64,000 nucleotides of DNA. It comes from Sulfuriferula multivorans. GTDB lineage: Bacteria > Pseudomonadota > Gammaproteobacteria > Burkholderiales > Sulfuriferulaceae. Position 1 is the stretch's first letter, and each line of letters starts with the position of its first letter. The position numbers and the translations under genes are program-made. Location: contig NZ_BGOW01000013.1 in NCBI RefSeq assembly GCF_003851125.1, forward strand, positions 1-64,000, read 5' to 3'. Shown here one piece after another: positions 42,301 through 51,345 of the stretch. Under the pieces are notes generated by a model. The model was not told where the DNA came from and did no database searches. It saw only the letters and a list, made by a program, of their open reading frames with translations.

Positions 42301-42456
42301 TTATATCCGCCCCAGCAACAGCAGGATGATCAGGATGATCAATATCAATCCCAATCCGCCGCTCGGACCGTACCCCCATCCCCTGCTGTGTGGCCAGCTT
42401 GGGAATGCACCAATCAGCATCAGGATCACCACAATCAGCAGTATTGTCCCCAACAT
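42301..42456 (-). CDS. DUF3309-type 51-residue membrane protein
   Basis: Reads MLGTILLIVVILMLIGAFPS, then 'WPHSRGWGYGPSGGLG' and a second helix ending 'LLLLGRI'. The central 'WPHSRGWGYGPSGG' turn between two hydrophobic helices is the DUF3309 signature. ATG at 42456 with gaggaga upstream. Too short for standard length cut-offs. Function unknown; homologues sit near stress genes. Confidence 0.85.
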   Translation of the reverse strand: MLGTILLIVVILMLIGAFPSWPHSRGWGYGPSGGLGLILIILIILLLLGRI

Positions 42457-42798
42457 TTTTCTCTCCTCGCAGTGTCAATTAAAATCCGTATCCAGCCCTG
42501 TTATTTTCATAACGGCGCATGAATTTTCTCTATAGGTCACTCAGCGTGTACGGCATTGACACCATCGTCAGACGGGATAATTTCCACATGACGATTCAGT
42601 TGAAGAACTGGTATCCAAGCCAATCAATGCGGTGCATACCGCATTACCACGCAACCTGACCGACAGGATGAAATTTAGACGTAAATGCAGACGCGGTCTG
42701 TGCGGTGTCACACATAACGGCATATGTCTAGTCAGCGTGGCGGCGACTGTTCCGGCTGCATCACACTGGTTGAAAGCGTGCGTGCTATCCTGCGCATC
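42457..42798. other. Intergenic region between divergent membrane-protein genes
   Basis: 342 bases. It must contain promoters for the DUF3309 gene (minus) and the gene at 42799 (plus). No clear -35/-10 pair or operator repeat stands out. The short frames present lack ribosome-binding sites. Confidence 0.45.
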
Positions 42799-43695
42799 AT
42801 GGAATTTATCGATCTGTGGAATCCCACCCACCCCGGCGTTGCCGCCGCACTGGTCACCGCATTACTGCTGGGCCTGGTCCACGGCATGGTGCCGGACGAG
42901 CACACCTGGCCCATTACCTTCAGCTACGCGGTCGGTAGCTACTCCACCCGCAAGGGTCTGCGTGCCGGGCTGCTGTTCTCGCTGACTTTCACTGTGCAGC
43001 GCGCGATCGCCAGCGAATTGGCGTGGCTGGGGCTGTCGCAATGGATGCAGAATGACTGGCTGAACCAGGCCCTGTTCGTGCCCATCGGCCTGTTGATGGC
43101 AGGCGGCGGCTGGCTGATGCTGCGCCAGCGTCGTGCCATGCACCTGCACCTGATCGGTGAGTGCCAGCAAGATCGTCTGGATGACACGCCCGAAACCATT
43201 CACTGGACCCGCATGACTGGCTGGATGCCGGCGCTACACGGCTTTGTCGCCGGCTGGGGCTTCGGTGCCTTTGCCCTCATTCTCTACACCACCCTGGCAC
43301 CTGCAATGCCCAGCGCCGCCTGGGGCTGGTTACCCGGCGCACTGTTCGGGCTGGGCACCCTGATCGTGCAAGCCGTGGCGGGTGCCCTGTTCGGCCGTAT
43401 GGCAGCCAGCCGCAAGCTTTCTCCCCAGGCAATACGTGCGGTGGCGCTGACAACGGCCGCACGCACCCTGCTGTGGGGCGGCGCCGCCTATATGACTGCG
43501 GGCGTGTTCGGCCTGCTGTTCCCCAGCCTGGCTAACTGGAGCATCGACACGGGCCTCCACGTGCACGGCCTGTCCCACATCGACCTGCCGCTGGTGCTGG
43601 CGGTGGTGTGCGTGGCGGGCGTGGGGCTGGGCACTTTTATTACCCAGACCCGGACCTTGCGCGCGTTGCAGGACACGGTAGCCAGTAGCAAATAG
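42799..43695 (+). CDS. Polytopic membrane protein, possible NicO-like metal efflux protein
   Basis: 298 residues from the ATG at 42799; there is no convincing ribosome site and an upstream start is possible. About seven to eight helices. Helix 1 carries 'LLLGLVHGMVPDEHTWP', similar to the H-x-x-x-D-H-type motif of nickel/cobalt permeases and of UreH/SafE relatives. A second His motif 'HVHGLSHID' lies near the C-terminal end. A His-rich loop ('RRAMHLHLIGE') also suggests a metal. The family assignment is tentative. Confidence 0.5.
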   Translation: MEFIDLWNPTHPGVAAALVTALLLGLVHGMVPDEHTWPITFSYAVGSYSTRKGLRAGLLFSLTFTVQRAIASELAWLGLSQWMQNDWLNQALFVPIGLLMAGGGWLMLRQRRAMHLHLIGECQQDRLDDTPETIHWTRMTGWMPALHGFVAGWGFGAFALILYTTLAPAMPSAAWGWLPGALFGLGTLIVQAVAGALFGRMAASRKLSPQAIRAVALTTAARTLLWGGAAYMTAGVFGLLFPSLANWSIDTGLHVHGLSHIDLPLVLAVVCVAGVGLGTFITQTRTLRALQDTVASSK

Positions 43696-43718
43696 CGCTC
43701 GCCCCTCAGCAAGGCATA

Positions 43719-44492
43719 TCAATGCGCTGCAGCTGTTTGGTAAAACAGTGCGAGCTGTTTGTGGACGGCCGGACAACAGTTTTTCAAAATATCCGGTGCG
43801 GTAAAGAAATACTCGCTCATCACCGCAAAAAACTCCGCCGGATTGGTGGCGGCATAAGGATTGATAAAACCGGATTCTCCTGCTGCCACTTGCTGACACA
43901 GCGCATCGTAGGCCTCACTGAATGCCTCGGCCCATCGTTTCCTGCTCATGCCGCGACGCAATGGCGGCATGCCGTTCGTGACACCGGTAAGACCGTCCAG
44001 CTTATGTGCGAACTCGTGCAATACGACGTTGTGGCCGGCCTGAAAACGATAGGTATCCCGCTCGACGTCATCCCAGGACAAAATCACCGGGCCACGCAAC
44101 CATGACTCGCCGGTTAAAACGCTTGCTTCGTTACGGACCAGGCCAATGGCATCCATCTGTGCATGCTTAACGCGAAACGCGCCCGGATAGAGGATGACCT
44201 CGACCCAACCGTCGAAATGCTCCACGCCCAGATTCAGAATCAACAGACAGGCCTGGGCGGCTACCGCCACTCTCATTGACTGCGTCACCTCCAGGCCTTG
44301 AGCGCCGGTGATTGATTTCTGATCCAGGAACCATGTCGTCATCTCGCGCAGGTGCGCCATTTGCACCGCATCCAGCCCTCTCAACACCAACATGCGCCGG
44401 GTCACACTTTGCCAGACGTGCTGAGGTATCGGATGACGCTGAAGCATTCTGCGCATGCGCCAGCGCCGTAACGCAGTGCCTAGCGGACGCAT
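43719..44492 (-). CDS. mtfA: MtfA-like M90 zinc peptidase
   Basis: 257 residues. The zinc-binding 'VVLHEFAHKLD' (HExxH-type within MtfA: H-E-F-A-H) is followed by the third-ligand region 'ATNPAEFFAVMSEYFF'. N-terminal 'RMLQRHPIPQHVWQSV' matches the conserved MtfA start. E. coli MtfA titrates the Mlc repressor and has aminopeptidase activity; that role is not proven for this homologue. Cytoplasmic. It is transcribed alone, convergent with the putative metal-efflux gene. Confidence 0.9.
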   Translation of the reverse strand: MRPLGTALRRWRMRRMLQRHPIPQHVWQSVTRRMLVLRGLDAVQMAHLREMTTWFLDQKSITGAQGLEVTQSMRVAVAAQACLLILNLGVEHFDGWVEVILYPGAFRVKHAQMDAIGLVRNEASVLTGESWLRGPVILSWDDVERDTYRFQAGHNVVLHEFAHKLDGLTGVTNGMPPLRRGMSRKRWAEAFSEAYDALCQQVAAGESGFINPYAATNPAEFFAVMSEYFFTAPDILKNCCPAVHKQLALFYQTAAAH

Positions 44493-44591
44493 CTCGTTTT
44501 CTCGATGACGGTTAGTCCGTTCCCCCTCAACAACATGGCAATCTCTCTTGATTGCCTGGTCGGGAGTGTGACCTGGAAATTGCAGACAAAA

Positions 44592-45104
44592 TCATTCAAT
44601 ATGCTGCCGATGGAAGTGCGCGCTGTGACACTTGGGACAAGGAGGAATGCGGCCTGGTTTGTGAAAATGCAGTTTTTCACCGCACTGATCGCATACCAGC
44701 GTTCCTAAACCAATCAGTTCGCCGCTATGATACTCGGCGATTTCCGCCTCCAGCTTTAATTGATATAGCGCCGTCGTGGTCTGATCTGCAGCTTGGGAAA
44801 ACCGCTCCCAGAATTCGTGCTTCATCAACGCCACATCAAAACCCAGCCAATCTTTCAATTCCTTGCCGGTCTTATCCAGATACCACGCAGCATCGACCAT
44901 ATCCCGTTTCACATATTCTTCCAGCTGGACGACTTCGTCATCACTGAACTTGTTCAAGGCCGCGATATCGCCTCGAATCGCACTCATCATGTCGTGGACG
45001 GCGGAGCCGCTTTGATGCGCTTTCTGTAACGCCTTTTCCAATAACGCTTCATAAGCCTCACCCATTGCCTCGATGGGGTCGTGTGGTGGAGGAAGATCTT
45101 TCAT
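44592..45104 (-). CDS. Zinc-ribbon protein (DUF1451-like)
   Basis: 170 residues. Long helical N-terminal part ('MGEAYEALLEKALQKAHQSG') and a C-terminal zinc ribbon with 'CDQCGEKL' and 'PPCPKCHSAHF', separated by 'HFHKPGRI'. This is the layout of YgaV/DUF1451-type proteins (E. coli YjgA/YhfZ group not implied). Likely nucleic-acid or protein binding; function unknown. It is on the same strand as a small gene 109 bases upstream. Confidence 0.82.
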   Translation of the reverse strand: MKDLPPPHDPIEAMGEAYEALLEKALQKAHQSGSAVHDMMSAIRGDIAALNKFSDDEVVQLEEYVKRDMVDAAWYLDKTGKELKDWLGFDVALMKHEFWERFSQAADQTTTALYQLKLEAEIAEYHSGELIGLGTLVCDQCGEKLHFHKPGRIPPCPKCHSAHFHRQHIE

Positions 45105-45213
45105 TTTAGCGCTCCTTTTAACTATATAAATTCAACCGGAATTTATGCAACAACCGCCTAATGACCCAGCCTGACGCGTTGGTTCAAATGTTTCGCTCTG
45201 CCATTGTCTGTAT

Positions 45214-45408
45214 TCAGTTCAGCAATTCCTTTTCGATATCATCTACGGCCTTGCGCATTTCCGCCAGGATAAGTTTATCCGCAAGGTTTTGATCGATTTC
45301 AGGCACATCCCAATCGAATATTGCACGATATTTTTCGACCAGACTTTTCACGTCAGCAATGATTTCACTACGATGTCCTTCCAGTTCCAACTGTTCTATT
45401 TTTGCCAT
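45214..45408 (-). CDS. Small acidic hypothetical protein
   Basis: 64 residues, ATG at 45408 with aaggag upstream (45416-45421). Fully helical and acidic ('HRSEIIADVKSLVEKYRAIFDWDVPEIDQNLADKLIL'-type pattern over residues 12-50), with no cysteine or signal peptide. Family not recognised. It may be co-transcribed with the zinc-ribbon gene downstream. Confidence 0.6.
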   Translation of the reverse strand: MAKIEQLELEGHRSEIIADVKSLVEKYRAIFDWDVPEIDQNLADKLILAEMRKAVDDIEKELLN

Positions 45409-45697
45409 TTTTTATCTCCTTGATATCCAGGTGAAGAGCGCTATTGTTCTTGGCCGGCTCTGATGAGGCGAGACCGAAATTTGAAATCCGGGTTCGATTG
45501 AACATCCTCCATCCAGTTAAAGTTCATCCAGCAAAGCTTGGGGTTACCGCAATCAATCCATGCACCGCATGGTAGTTGTACCACGCGCTACCATTCGATC
45601 CGGGTACTATCATCAAACTGGTGCGTTCGAACACTCATCCTGAAAGTGCCTATAACGAGAAAATCCTTACAGATTTTCCAGGTTCATTGGAGCAATC
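45409..45697. other. Intergenic region between divergent genes
   Basis: 289 bases between the small acidic protein gene (minus) and the DUF1566 protein gene (plus). No inverted repeats of note and no clear consensus promoter. ttggagcaatc before 45698 contains the downstream gene's weak ribosome site (ggagc). Confidence 0.4.
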
Positions 45698-46711
45698 ATG
45701 ACCACTCGCCATTATCTGCATACCGGCCAACGCACCTGCCATGCCGACGATGGACGCGAGCTTGCGTGCGAAGGCTCCGGTCAGGATGCATCGTTTGCCG
45801 TCGGCAAGCCCTGGCCGGAACCGCGCTTTGACTTGCGCAACGACGAGGTCATGGATGGCCTGACCGGTCTGATCTGGTGTCGTAATGCCAATCTCGCCGA
45901 GTTTCCACTCACCTGGCAGGAAGCACTGGATTTCGTCGCAAGCATGAACCGCGAACAGCGTTTCGGCCAGCACGATTGGCGCCTGCCCAATCGCCGCGAA
46001 TTGCGCAGCTTGCTCAGCCTGCAAACAAGATTGCCTGCCCTGCCTGAGCGACACCCGTTCCTCAATGTGTTCAACGGCTGGTACTGGAGCGCGACGACGG
46101 CGGCCATCAGCCCGGCGCACGCCTGGTATGTGGCGCTCGATGGCGCGCGCATGTTTTACGGCGGCAAAGATCAATCCTTCATGCTCTGGCCGGTACGCGG
46201 CGCAGGCCTGGGTGTTGTCCCGCGCACCGGCCAAAGCCTGTGCTACGACGCCGCCGCCGGCAAAGTCATTGCATGCGCCGGGACGGGACAGGACGGCGAA
46301 TGGCGTTTCGGTGCAGCGTGGCCTGAACCGCGCTTCGAAATACACACAGCCGGTGTCCTGGATCGTCTCACCGGTCTGCTCTGGCGCCGCAGCGCGAACC
46401 TCACATCGCAGCCGGTGGTCTGGCGCGAGGCATTGGCAGCGGTGGCCGAGCTCAATCATCAAGGCGCGGGAAATACCTGGCGGCTGCCCACGATCAACGA
46501 ACTGGAGGCGCTGGTGGATTGCGCCGTCCACAGCCCGGCCTTGCCGCCCGGACATCCTTTCGCCGACGTGCAGGACATTTACTGGTCGTCAACCACCAGC
46601 CTGTTCGAGCCCGATTGGGCCTGGGCCCTGTACCTGGAAAAAGGCGCGACGGGAGTCGGACAAAAGCGCTTCGCGCAATTTTCGGTATGGGCCGTGGCCA
46701 GTTACGATTGA
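45698..46711 (+). CDS. Tandem DUF1566 (Lcl C-terminal) protein
   Basis: 337 residues with two homologous halves. First: 'GLTGLIWCRNANL', 'WRLPNRRELRSLLSL' and 'FNGWYWSATTAA'. Second: 'RLTGLLWRRSANLTS', 'WRLPTINELEALVDC' and 'QDIYWSSTTSLFE'. Each half follows the DUF1566 pattern (WRLP-x-x-x-E-L, YWSST), a C-type-lectin-like fold. No signal peptide is visible, unusual as many DUF1566 proteins are secreted. Role unknown, possibly ligand binding. Confidence 0.82.
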   Translation: MTTRHYLHTGQRTCHADDGRELACEGSGQDASFAVGKPWPEPRFDLRNDEVMDGLTGLIWCRNANLAEFPLTWQEALDFVASMNREQRFGQHDWRLPNRRELRSLLSLQTRLPALPERHPFLNVFNGWYWSATTAAISPAHAWYVALDGARMFYGGKDQSFMLWPVRGAGLGVVPRTGQSLCYDAAAGKVIACAGTGQDGEWRFGAAWPEPRFEIHTAGVLDRLTGLLWRRSANLTSQPVVWREALAAVAELNHQGAGNTWRLPTINELEALVDCAVHSPALPPGHPFADVQDIYWSSTTSLFEPDWAWALYLEKGATGVGQKRFAQFSVWAVASYD

Positions 46712-46721
46712 CTGATGACCA

Positions 46722-46847
46722 TCACCTTTTACGAATGACGGCAACAATTCCGGCAATGACTAAAATCACGACCAGTATCATCCATAATCCGCCCCACCCA
46801 CCCATGTAACCATTCCCCCAGCTTCCCATCCAATCACTTCGCATCAT
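46722..46847 (-). CDS. 41-residue Trp/Gly-rich membrane protein
   Basis: Starts MMRSDWMGSWGNGYMGGWGG, then one hydrophobic helix 'LWMILVVILVIAGIVAVI' and a basic 'RKR' end. ATG at 46847 (or the next codon) with gaggtgaa upstream. The W/G-rich N-terminal end plus a single helix with basic tail is a common pattern of tiny SHOCT-less membrane proteins. Convergent with the DUF1566 gene. Function unknown. Confidence 0.68.
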   Translation of the reverse strand: MMRSDWMGSWGNGYMGGWGGLWMILVVILVIAGIVAVIRKR

Positions 46848-47004
46848 GGTCTTCACCTCATGATTTTTTGAATGCCGTCTATCGTTACGGCGGGTTATGG
46901 CAATTATTCACCGCCCCGGCAAAATGCTCTGTGCGTTGACATACACAAAGCAGAAAAAGCGTCATCAGCCACAAACGTGGTTGACAAGGCGCAGCCTCCA
47001 AAAA

Positions 47005-49377
47005 TCAGACGATGGCAAAGCGCTGGAAGACATAGCGTTTGGCCTGATCCAGCAGCAGAGCGAAGACCGCGCAGGCGATGAGCAGACCCACGACCAGCGC
47101 GGTTGGCAGCGCTGCCATCAGCCAGCCGAACACGGCCAGCCCGCTCACCAATATGACATCGCCCACGCTGGCCAGCGCCATCCAGCGCCCTGGCGCGAAC
47201 GACCACAGCCGTCCATCGGTGCGTAGCACGTAGATGTTGGCCTGGTTGGTGAACACCAGCAGCAGGAACACCACGGTCTGCATCTGCACCGGGCTCAGGC
47301 CCTGGGTGCTGCGCGTCCACCAGTACATGGAGAACGAGAACAGCAGCGACAACACGGCGAACACACCAGCCGCGCCCACCAGCCGCCGCACTGCCCAGCG
47401 CTGCGGTTTGGGCGCAGGCTGCACGCGGTCGGTGGCGATGGTCATGGTGACGAAGTCGTTGGTGAACAGCAGCAGCACGATGAGCGTGGCCGAGATCACG
47501 AAGCTGCCGGTGAGCAGCAGCCCAAGGGTGAGGAACACCACGATCTCGAAGGTCTTGAGCGTCTTGTTCAGCGTGTAGGTGAGCATGCGCCGATGCACTT
47601 CGCGACCGGTGCGCACCACGGTCAGCACACCCGCCAGGCCGGGGTCGGTCAGCACCACGCCGGCGGCGGCCTTGGCCACATCGGTGGCGCTGGCCACGGC
47701 CACGCCCAGCTCGGCCTGGCGCAGCGCCGGCGCGTCGTTGACGCCGTCACCGGTCATGCCGGTGACGTGTCCGGCGCGCTGCAAGGCCTGCACGATGGCG
47801 TGCTTGTCCTCGGGCAGTACTCGGGCGTAAAGATCACAGTCTTCGGGGTTTTGCGCGGCAGGCCCCTTGGCCTCGCACACGCGCGAGCCCAGGCCTAGCT
47901 TGGCACCGATGGCGCGCGCGGTTTCCTGCGCGTCGCCGGTGGCCATGCACACACGCACACCGAGTTGCGTGAGTTGCGCAATCAGGTCGCCGGCATCCGG
48001 GCGCGGCGGGTCGGACAGGCCCACCACGCCGAGCAGTTGCAGTGCGTTTGCAGGGCCGGCGGCCACCGCCAGCACGCGCGCGCCGCTCGCAGCGAGCTGG
48101 CGCTCGGCGGCGTCCAGTGCCGCTTGCTGAGAGGCGTCCAGCTTGCACAACGGGCCGATGACGTTGGCCGCGCCCTTGACCGCGTGCCACTCGCCCCCGT
48201 CCACGGTGTACACACCTTCGCTGCGCCGGGTCGACGGATCGAAGGGGAGGAAGACCTGCCGCGCCGGTGTGTCCGCGAGCAAGCTTTGCTCACGCGCCGG
48301 GCCGAGGATGGCCAGATCCAGCGGGTCTTGCGTCGCGTCGTCGCTAGCCAGGGCCGCTGCGCGCAGTACGGCGTGTTCGTCGCTGCCGGCAGCAAGCGCG
48401 GTCGCACCGGCCAGGGTCAGGGTGTTTTGCGTGAGCGTTCCTGTCTTGTCCGACACCAGCGTGTCCATCGCCGCTGCCTCTTCCACTGCCGGCAGGCGGG
48501 TGACCAGCACGCCCTGGTGCGCGAGCTGCAGGCTGCTGATCGCGGTAGCCAAGGTGTAGGTGGCCGGCAGCGCCACCGGCACCGAGGCCACCAGCAGCAT
48601 CAGCGCGAACACGGCGGTGTCCAGCAGCGGCAGGTGGTGCAGCAGGGCGTAGGCCACCACCAAAACGACCAGCACGGCGTCGAAGATCACCAGACGCTTG
48701 ACAATGGCGAAGATGGTGCGCTGCATGTGGCTGGGTGCGTTGGACGTGCGTACCAGTTCCGCCGTGCGGCCGAAAAAGGTGCGCGCGCCGGTGGCGGTGA
48801 CCTCGCCCGTGGCCTCGCCCTGGCGCACGATGGCGCCGGTATAGGCCGGCTTGCCGGGGCCGGCATCGACCGGCAGCGACTCTCCGGTGAGCGCGGCCTG
48901 GTCCAGCGCTACCGCGCCGTCGAACAGGACCAGGTCGGCCGGCACCAGATCGCCTGCGCGCACATGCACGATATCGCCCGGCACCACCTGCTCGGCCGGA
49001 ATCTGGCTCCATTGGCCATCGCGCAGCACGCGCGCGTTCACGTGCAAGCGCTTGCGTAACAGCGCCAGCGCATCCTTGGCACGCCGCTCCTGCATAAAGG
49101 CCACCACAGCGTTGAACGTTAAAAGCACCGCGATCACCAGCGCCTCCAGCTGCCGCTCCAGCAGCACCTGCAGCACGATCACCAGCTCCAGCATCCACGG
49201 CACCGGCGACCAAAACTTGGCGGCAAGCTGTTTCCACGCCGGCACCTGCTTGTCCTCGATGGCATTGGCGCCAAACTGCGCCAGCCGCCGCTGCGCCTCG
49301 GTGCTGGACAGACCTTGCGTGGGGTCGGTGGACGGCAGATCGGGCAGCGCGGATTGCGGGGAGGCGGTAGTTTTCAT
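47005..49377 (-). CDS. P3A-type proton-pump ATPase
   Basis: 790 residues, the length of plasma-membrane H+-ATPases without a long regulatory tail. 'AALTGESLPVD' is the actuator loop; 'SDKTGTLTQNTL' holds the phosphorylated Asp; 'MATGDAQETARAIG' and 'MTGDGVNDAPALRQAELGVA' complete the hinge. Membrane segment 4 reads 'VASVPVALPATYTLA' as in fungal and archaeal P3A pumps. Probably exports protons at the cost of ATP, useful in acid produced by sulfur oxidation. Its start overlaps the stop of a small upstream gene as ATGA. Confidence 0.9.
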   Translation of the reverse strand: MKTTASPQSALPDLPSTDPTQGLSSTEAQRRLAQFGANAIEDKQVPAWKQLAAKFWSPVPWMLELVIVLQVLLERQLEALVIAVLLTFNAVVAFMQERRAKDALALLRKRLHVNARVLRDGQWSQIPAEQVVPGDIVHVRAGDLVPADLVLFDGAVALDQAALTGESLPVDAGPGKPAYTGAIVRQGEATGEVTATGARTFFGRTAELVRTSNAPSHMQRTIFAIVKRLVIFDAVLVVLVVAYALLHHLPLLDTAVFALMLLVASVPVALPATYTLATAISSLQLAHQGVLVTRLPAVEEAAAMDTLVSDKTGTLTQNTLTLAGATALAAGSDEHAVLRAAALASDDATQDPLDLAILGPAREQSLLADTPARQVFLPFDPSTRRSEGVYTVDGGEWHAVKGAANVIGPLCKLDASQQAALDAAERQLAASGARVLAVAAGPANALQLLGVVGLSDPPRPDAGDLIAQLTQLGVRVCMATGDAQETARAIGAKLGLGSRVCEAKGPAAQNPEDCDLYARVLPEDKHAIVQALQRAGHVTGMTGDGVNDAPALRQAELGVAVASATDVAKAAAGVVLTDPGLAGVLTVVRTGREVHRRMLTYTLNKTLKTFEIVVFLTLGLLLTGSFVISATLIVLLLFTNDFVTMTIATDRVQPAPKPQRWAVRRLVGAAGVFAVLSLLFSFSMYWWTRSTQGLSPVQMQTVVFLLLVFTNQANIYVLRTDGRLWSFAPGRWMALASVGDVILVSGLAVFGWLMAALPTALVVGLLIACAVFALLLDQAKRYVFQRFAIV

Positions 49378-49529
49378 CGTGACTGCCTTCGTGCGCCCTG
49401 TCGGTTGAACACCAGCTTGATGAAATTTTGCGTTTCGCCGCAGAGTTTCGCCGAAGATTCGCGTGTGGCTTCGGCCTGTGCGGTGGCAAGGCCGATGGGG
49501 ACAAGTTCAGACTCGGTCAACATGGTCAT
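49374..49529 (-). CDS. 51-residue protein coupled to the P-type ATPase gene
   Basis: ATG at 49529 with ggag eight bases before; the stop overlaps the ATPase start by four bases. Soluble, mixed charge, with a single Cys ('SSAKLCGETQNFIKL'), and no membrane segment. Could be a leader peptide that controls translation of the ATPase by coupling, or a small accessory protein. Family not recognised. Confidence 0.55.
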   Translation of the reverse strand: MTMLTESELVPIGLATAQAEATRESSAKLCGETQNFIKLVFNRQGARRQSR

Positions 49530-49568
49530 AGGGCGCTCCGATTCGAAGACGCCTCCAGCATACATCGA

Positions 49569-50513
49569 TTAATCCTTCGACCGCCTGTACCAGTCCCGCC
49601 AGATGAGCCGGTAGACCGGGATCAGGTAGGGGATCCGGTTGAGGCCGGGTATCACGGGAAGGAAGATCAGGATGAAGAAGGCGGCGGCCATGATGAGTCC
49701 CGTGATCAGATCAGCATTTGGCGAGTTCACGATCCCGGGTAGCTGGTAGAGGAAGGCATAGGGCCACAGCCACCATGCCCCCGGGTAGGGTCCCATCTCG
49801 TTCGTCATCCCCCACTGGGAGCCCAGTTCGTTGAGATGCTGCGCGACCCTGTTCTCGATGGGCCCCTCGAGGAACAGGAGCGACTTCGTGTTGTTGAGGT
49901 CGTAGGGCAGGAGCGCGCTGCTGTCGAGCGCCCGTTCGAGCAGCCCGGCACGCGCAAGCTTAAGCATCCCGTTCATCAAGCCTGCGACGGGACCGTAATC
50001 GCCCTGCGCGAGGATCACCTTTCCGTTGTCGTCGGTGGCTTTCTTGAGGGCGACAGCATAGTTCTTGATCCAGTTCTGCTGCTGATCGGGCGAGGCCTGC
50101 TTGTAAGCAGCCAGGGCCGTCGCCACCTCCGGATTGAGCACTGCAATGCGTTCCAGTGGCTTCATCGCCAGATCCTGCTGGGCGTTGACCGGACTCACGA
50201 CGCCGACCCAGCGCGCCGGCGAGATGAATCCGAACACCGCCTGCGCATTCTGGTCGTCCTTCGTGTAGGGCGGGCCATAGGTTTGAAGGCCGCTTTGCCC
50301 CGAAAAGTAGGAGAGTGAGCGATCGAGAAAGAGCAGCGGCTGCTTGGTCGCAACCTCCTTTGCCGTGACCGTCGGGTAGTCGGGTGTTCCGAAAAAAGCG
50401 GCGAGAAGCACGATCACGAGCGTCACGACGCTCAGGACGATGAGCCCCTCGCGGATCATGTCGTAGCGCTCCATCGGCACGCCGCTCAGATACGCCTCTG
50501 ATCGCTTGCTCAT
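49569..50513 (-). CDS. Subunit IV-like membrane protein with a large extra-membrane domain
   Basis: 314 residues from the ATG at 50513, overlapping the cytochrome b stop as ATGA. One N-terminal helix (about 21-42, 'GLIVLSVVTLVIVLLAAFFG') is followed by about 190 soluble residues and then a pair of helices ('LITGLIMAAAFFILIFLPVIPG') and 'LIPVYRLIWRDWYRR'. Placement after a b6-like subunit and the P-G-x-N-R-x-P-like C-terminal part suggest the cytochrome b C-terminal/subunit IV role. The large middle domain is not typical of b6f or bc1 complexes and I do not recognise it. Confidence 0.65.
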   Translation of the reverse strand: MSKRSEAYLSGVPMERYDMIREGLIVLSVVTLVIVLLAAFFGTPDYPTVTAKEVATKQPLLFLDRSLSYFSGQSGLQTYGPPYTKDDQNAQAVFGFISPARWVGVVSPVNAQQDLAMKPLERIAVLNPEVATALAAYKQASPDQQQNWIKNYAVALKKATDDNGKVILAQGDYGPVAGLMNGMLKLARAGLLERALDSSALLPYDLNNTKSLLFLEGPIENRVAQHLNELGSQWGMTNEMGPYPGAWWLWPYAFLYQLPGIVNSPNADLITGLIMAAAFFILIFLPVIPGLNRIPYLIPVYRLIWRDWYRRSKD

Positions 50514-51115
50514 CGCACCTCCTCCTTGCGACTGCGCTCGATGGGGCGCACCGGGCTTTCGCTGCGCACGATACCGATGTGAATCGCCGCGAAGAGGACG
50601 ATAAGAAAGGGAAGCAAGGCAACGTGCAGTGTCAGCAGTTGTCCGGGATCCATCGCGTTTATCCAGGCAAGGCCGAGGGCGTTCATCGGATCCTTGCCCT
50701 GAACGGCGTTCCATTGGGCGTCCCAGTTCTGCTGTAGCAGCGTCCCCGTGATCCCGGAAAAGATCGTCACTGCGAAGGTCACCAGGCCGATCACCCAGGT
50801 GCGCCACCGCCCGTCACGCCAGGCGGCCTTGAAGAACTTCGCGAGCAGATGCAGCACCAGACCGAAGTAAAACACCTCCACTCCCCAGAAATGGACGGAG
50901 TTGAAAAAGTGACCCGTCGGCGATACGTGCCACCAGCCGGGGCCGAAGATGGCGATGATGATTCCGCTCCCGATGACGACCATCAGCGCTGACAGGGTCA
51001 TCGTGCCGAAAAAGTACGCCATCGAATTCACGTAGACCGGCATCTGCGTCGGCAACACGTCCTCAAGCGTCAGGTGCGATTTCAGCCACCCTTGAAGCTT
51101 CTCGTCGATGTTCAT
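50510..51115 (-). CDS. Cytochrome b6-like diheme membrane protein
   Basis: 201 residues, four helices. Heme b ligands: His75 and His89 in one helix (14 apart) and His164 and His179 in another (15 apart); the 14/15 pattern is that of cytochrome b6 rather than mitochondrial-type cytochrome b (14/14). It therefore should bind two hemes across the membrane and move electrons from quinol. Start ATG overlaps the upstream 62-residue gene stop. No Rieske protein or cytochrome c1/f is encoded within the operon. Confidence 0.85.
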   Translation of the reverse strand: MNIDEKLQGWLKSHLTLEDVLPTQMPVYVNSMAYFFGTMTLSALMVVIGSGIIIAIFGPGWWHVSPTGHFFNSVHFWGVEVFYFGLVLHLLAKFFKAAWRDGRWRTWVIGLVTFAVTIFSGITGTLLQQNWDAQWNAVQGKDPMNALGLAWINAMDPGQLLTLHVALLPFLIVLFAAIHIGIVRSESPVRPIERSRKEEVR

Positions 51116-51300
51116 TTGCCCGCGCCCCGCTCCTCCGGCGTGGCGCCGTGAGTCATGAAGTTCGGTATGCGCGCCCAGCAGCCCGCGAAGAAAGCGACGA
51201 TGACAGCAACCCAGAAGATCAGGTCCGGTATCGCCAGGTCAAAAATGCCGAACACGATATGCGGCACGACCGGCAGCGTTTCAATGACCAGGTTCTGCAT
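51112..51300 (-). CDS. 62-residue single-helix protein of the cytochrome b operon
   Basis: One membrane helix ('AIPDLIFWVAVIVAFFAGCW') and a short polar end. GTG/ATG-type start at 51300 (ATG), ribosome site aaggagc upstream; the stop overlaps the b6-like start as ATGA. Likely a small stabilising subunit, like the short Pet proteins of b6f complexes, but without sequence match that I can name. Confidence 0.68.
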   Translation of the reverse strand: MQNLVIETLPVVPHIVFGIFDLAIPDLIFWVAVIVAFFAGCWARIPNFMTHGATPEERGAGK

Positions 51301-51345
51301 GGCGTTGCTCCTTCAAACCATCCAATCAGTTAAAAAACATAAAAA

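Noticed and set aside
47965-49059. 364-codon plus-strand frame opposite the P-type ATPase gene
   Set aside because: Antisense to a complete ATPase in GC-rich DNA, where stop codons are rare; no start signals or family motifs.
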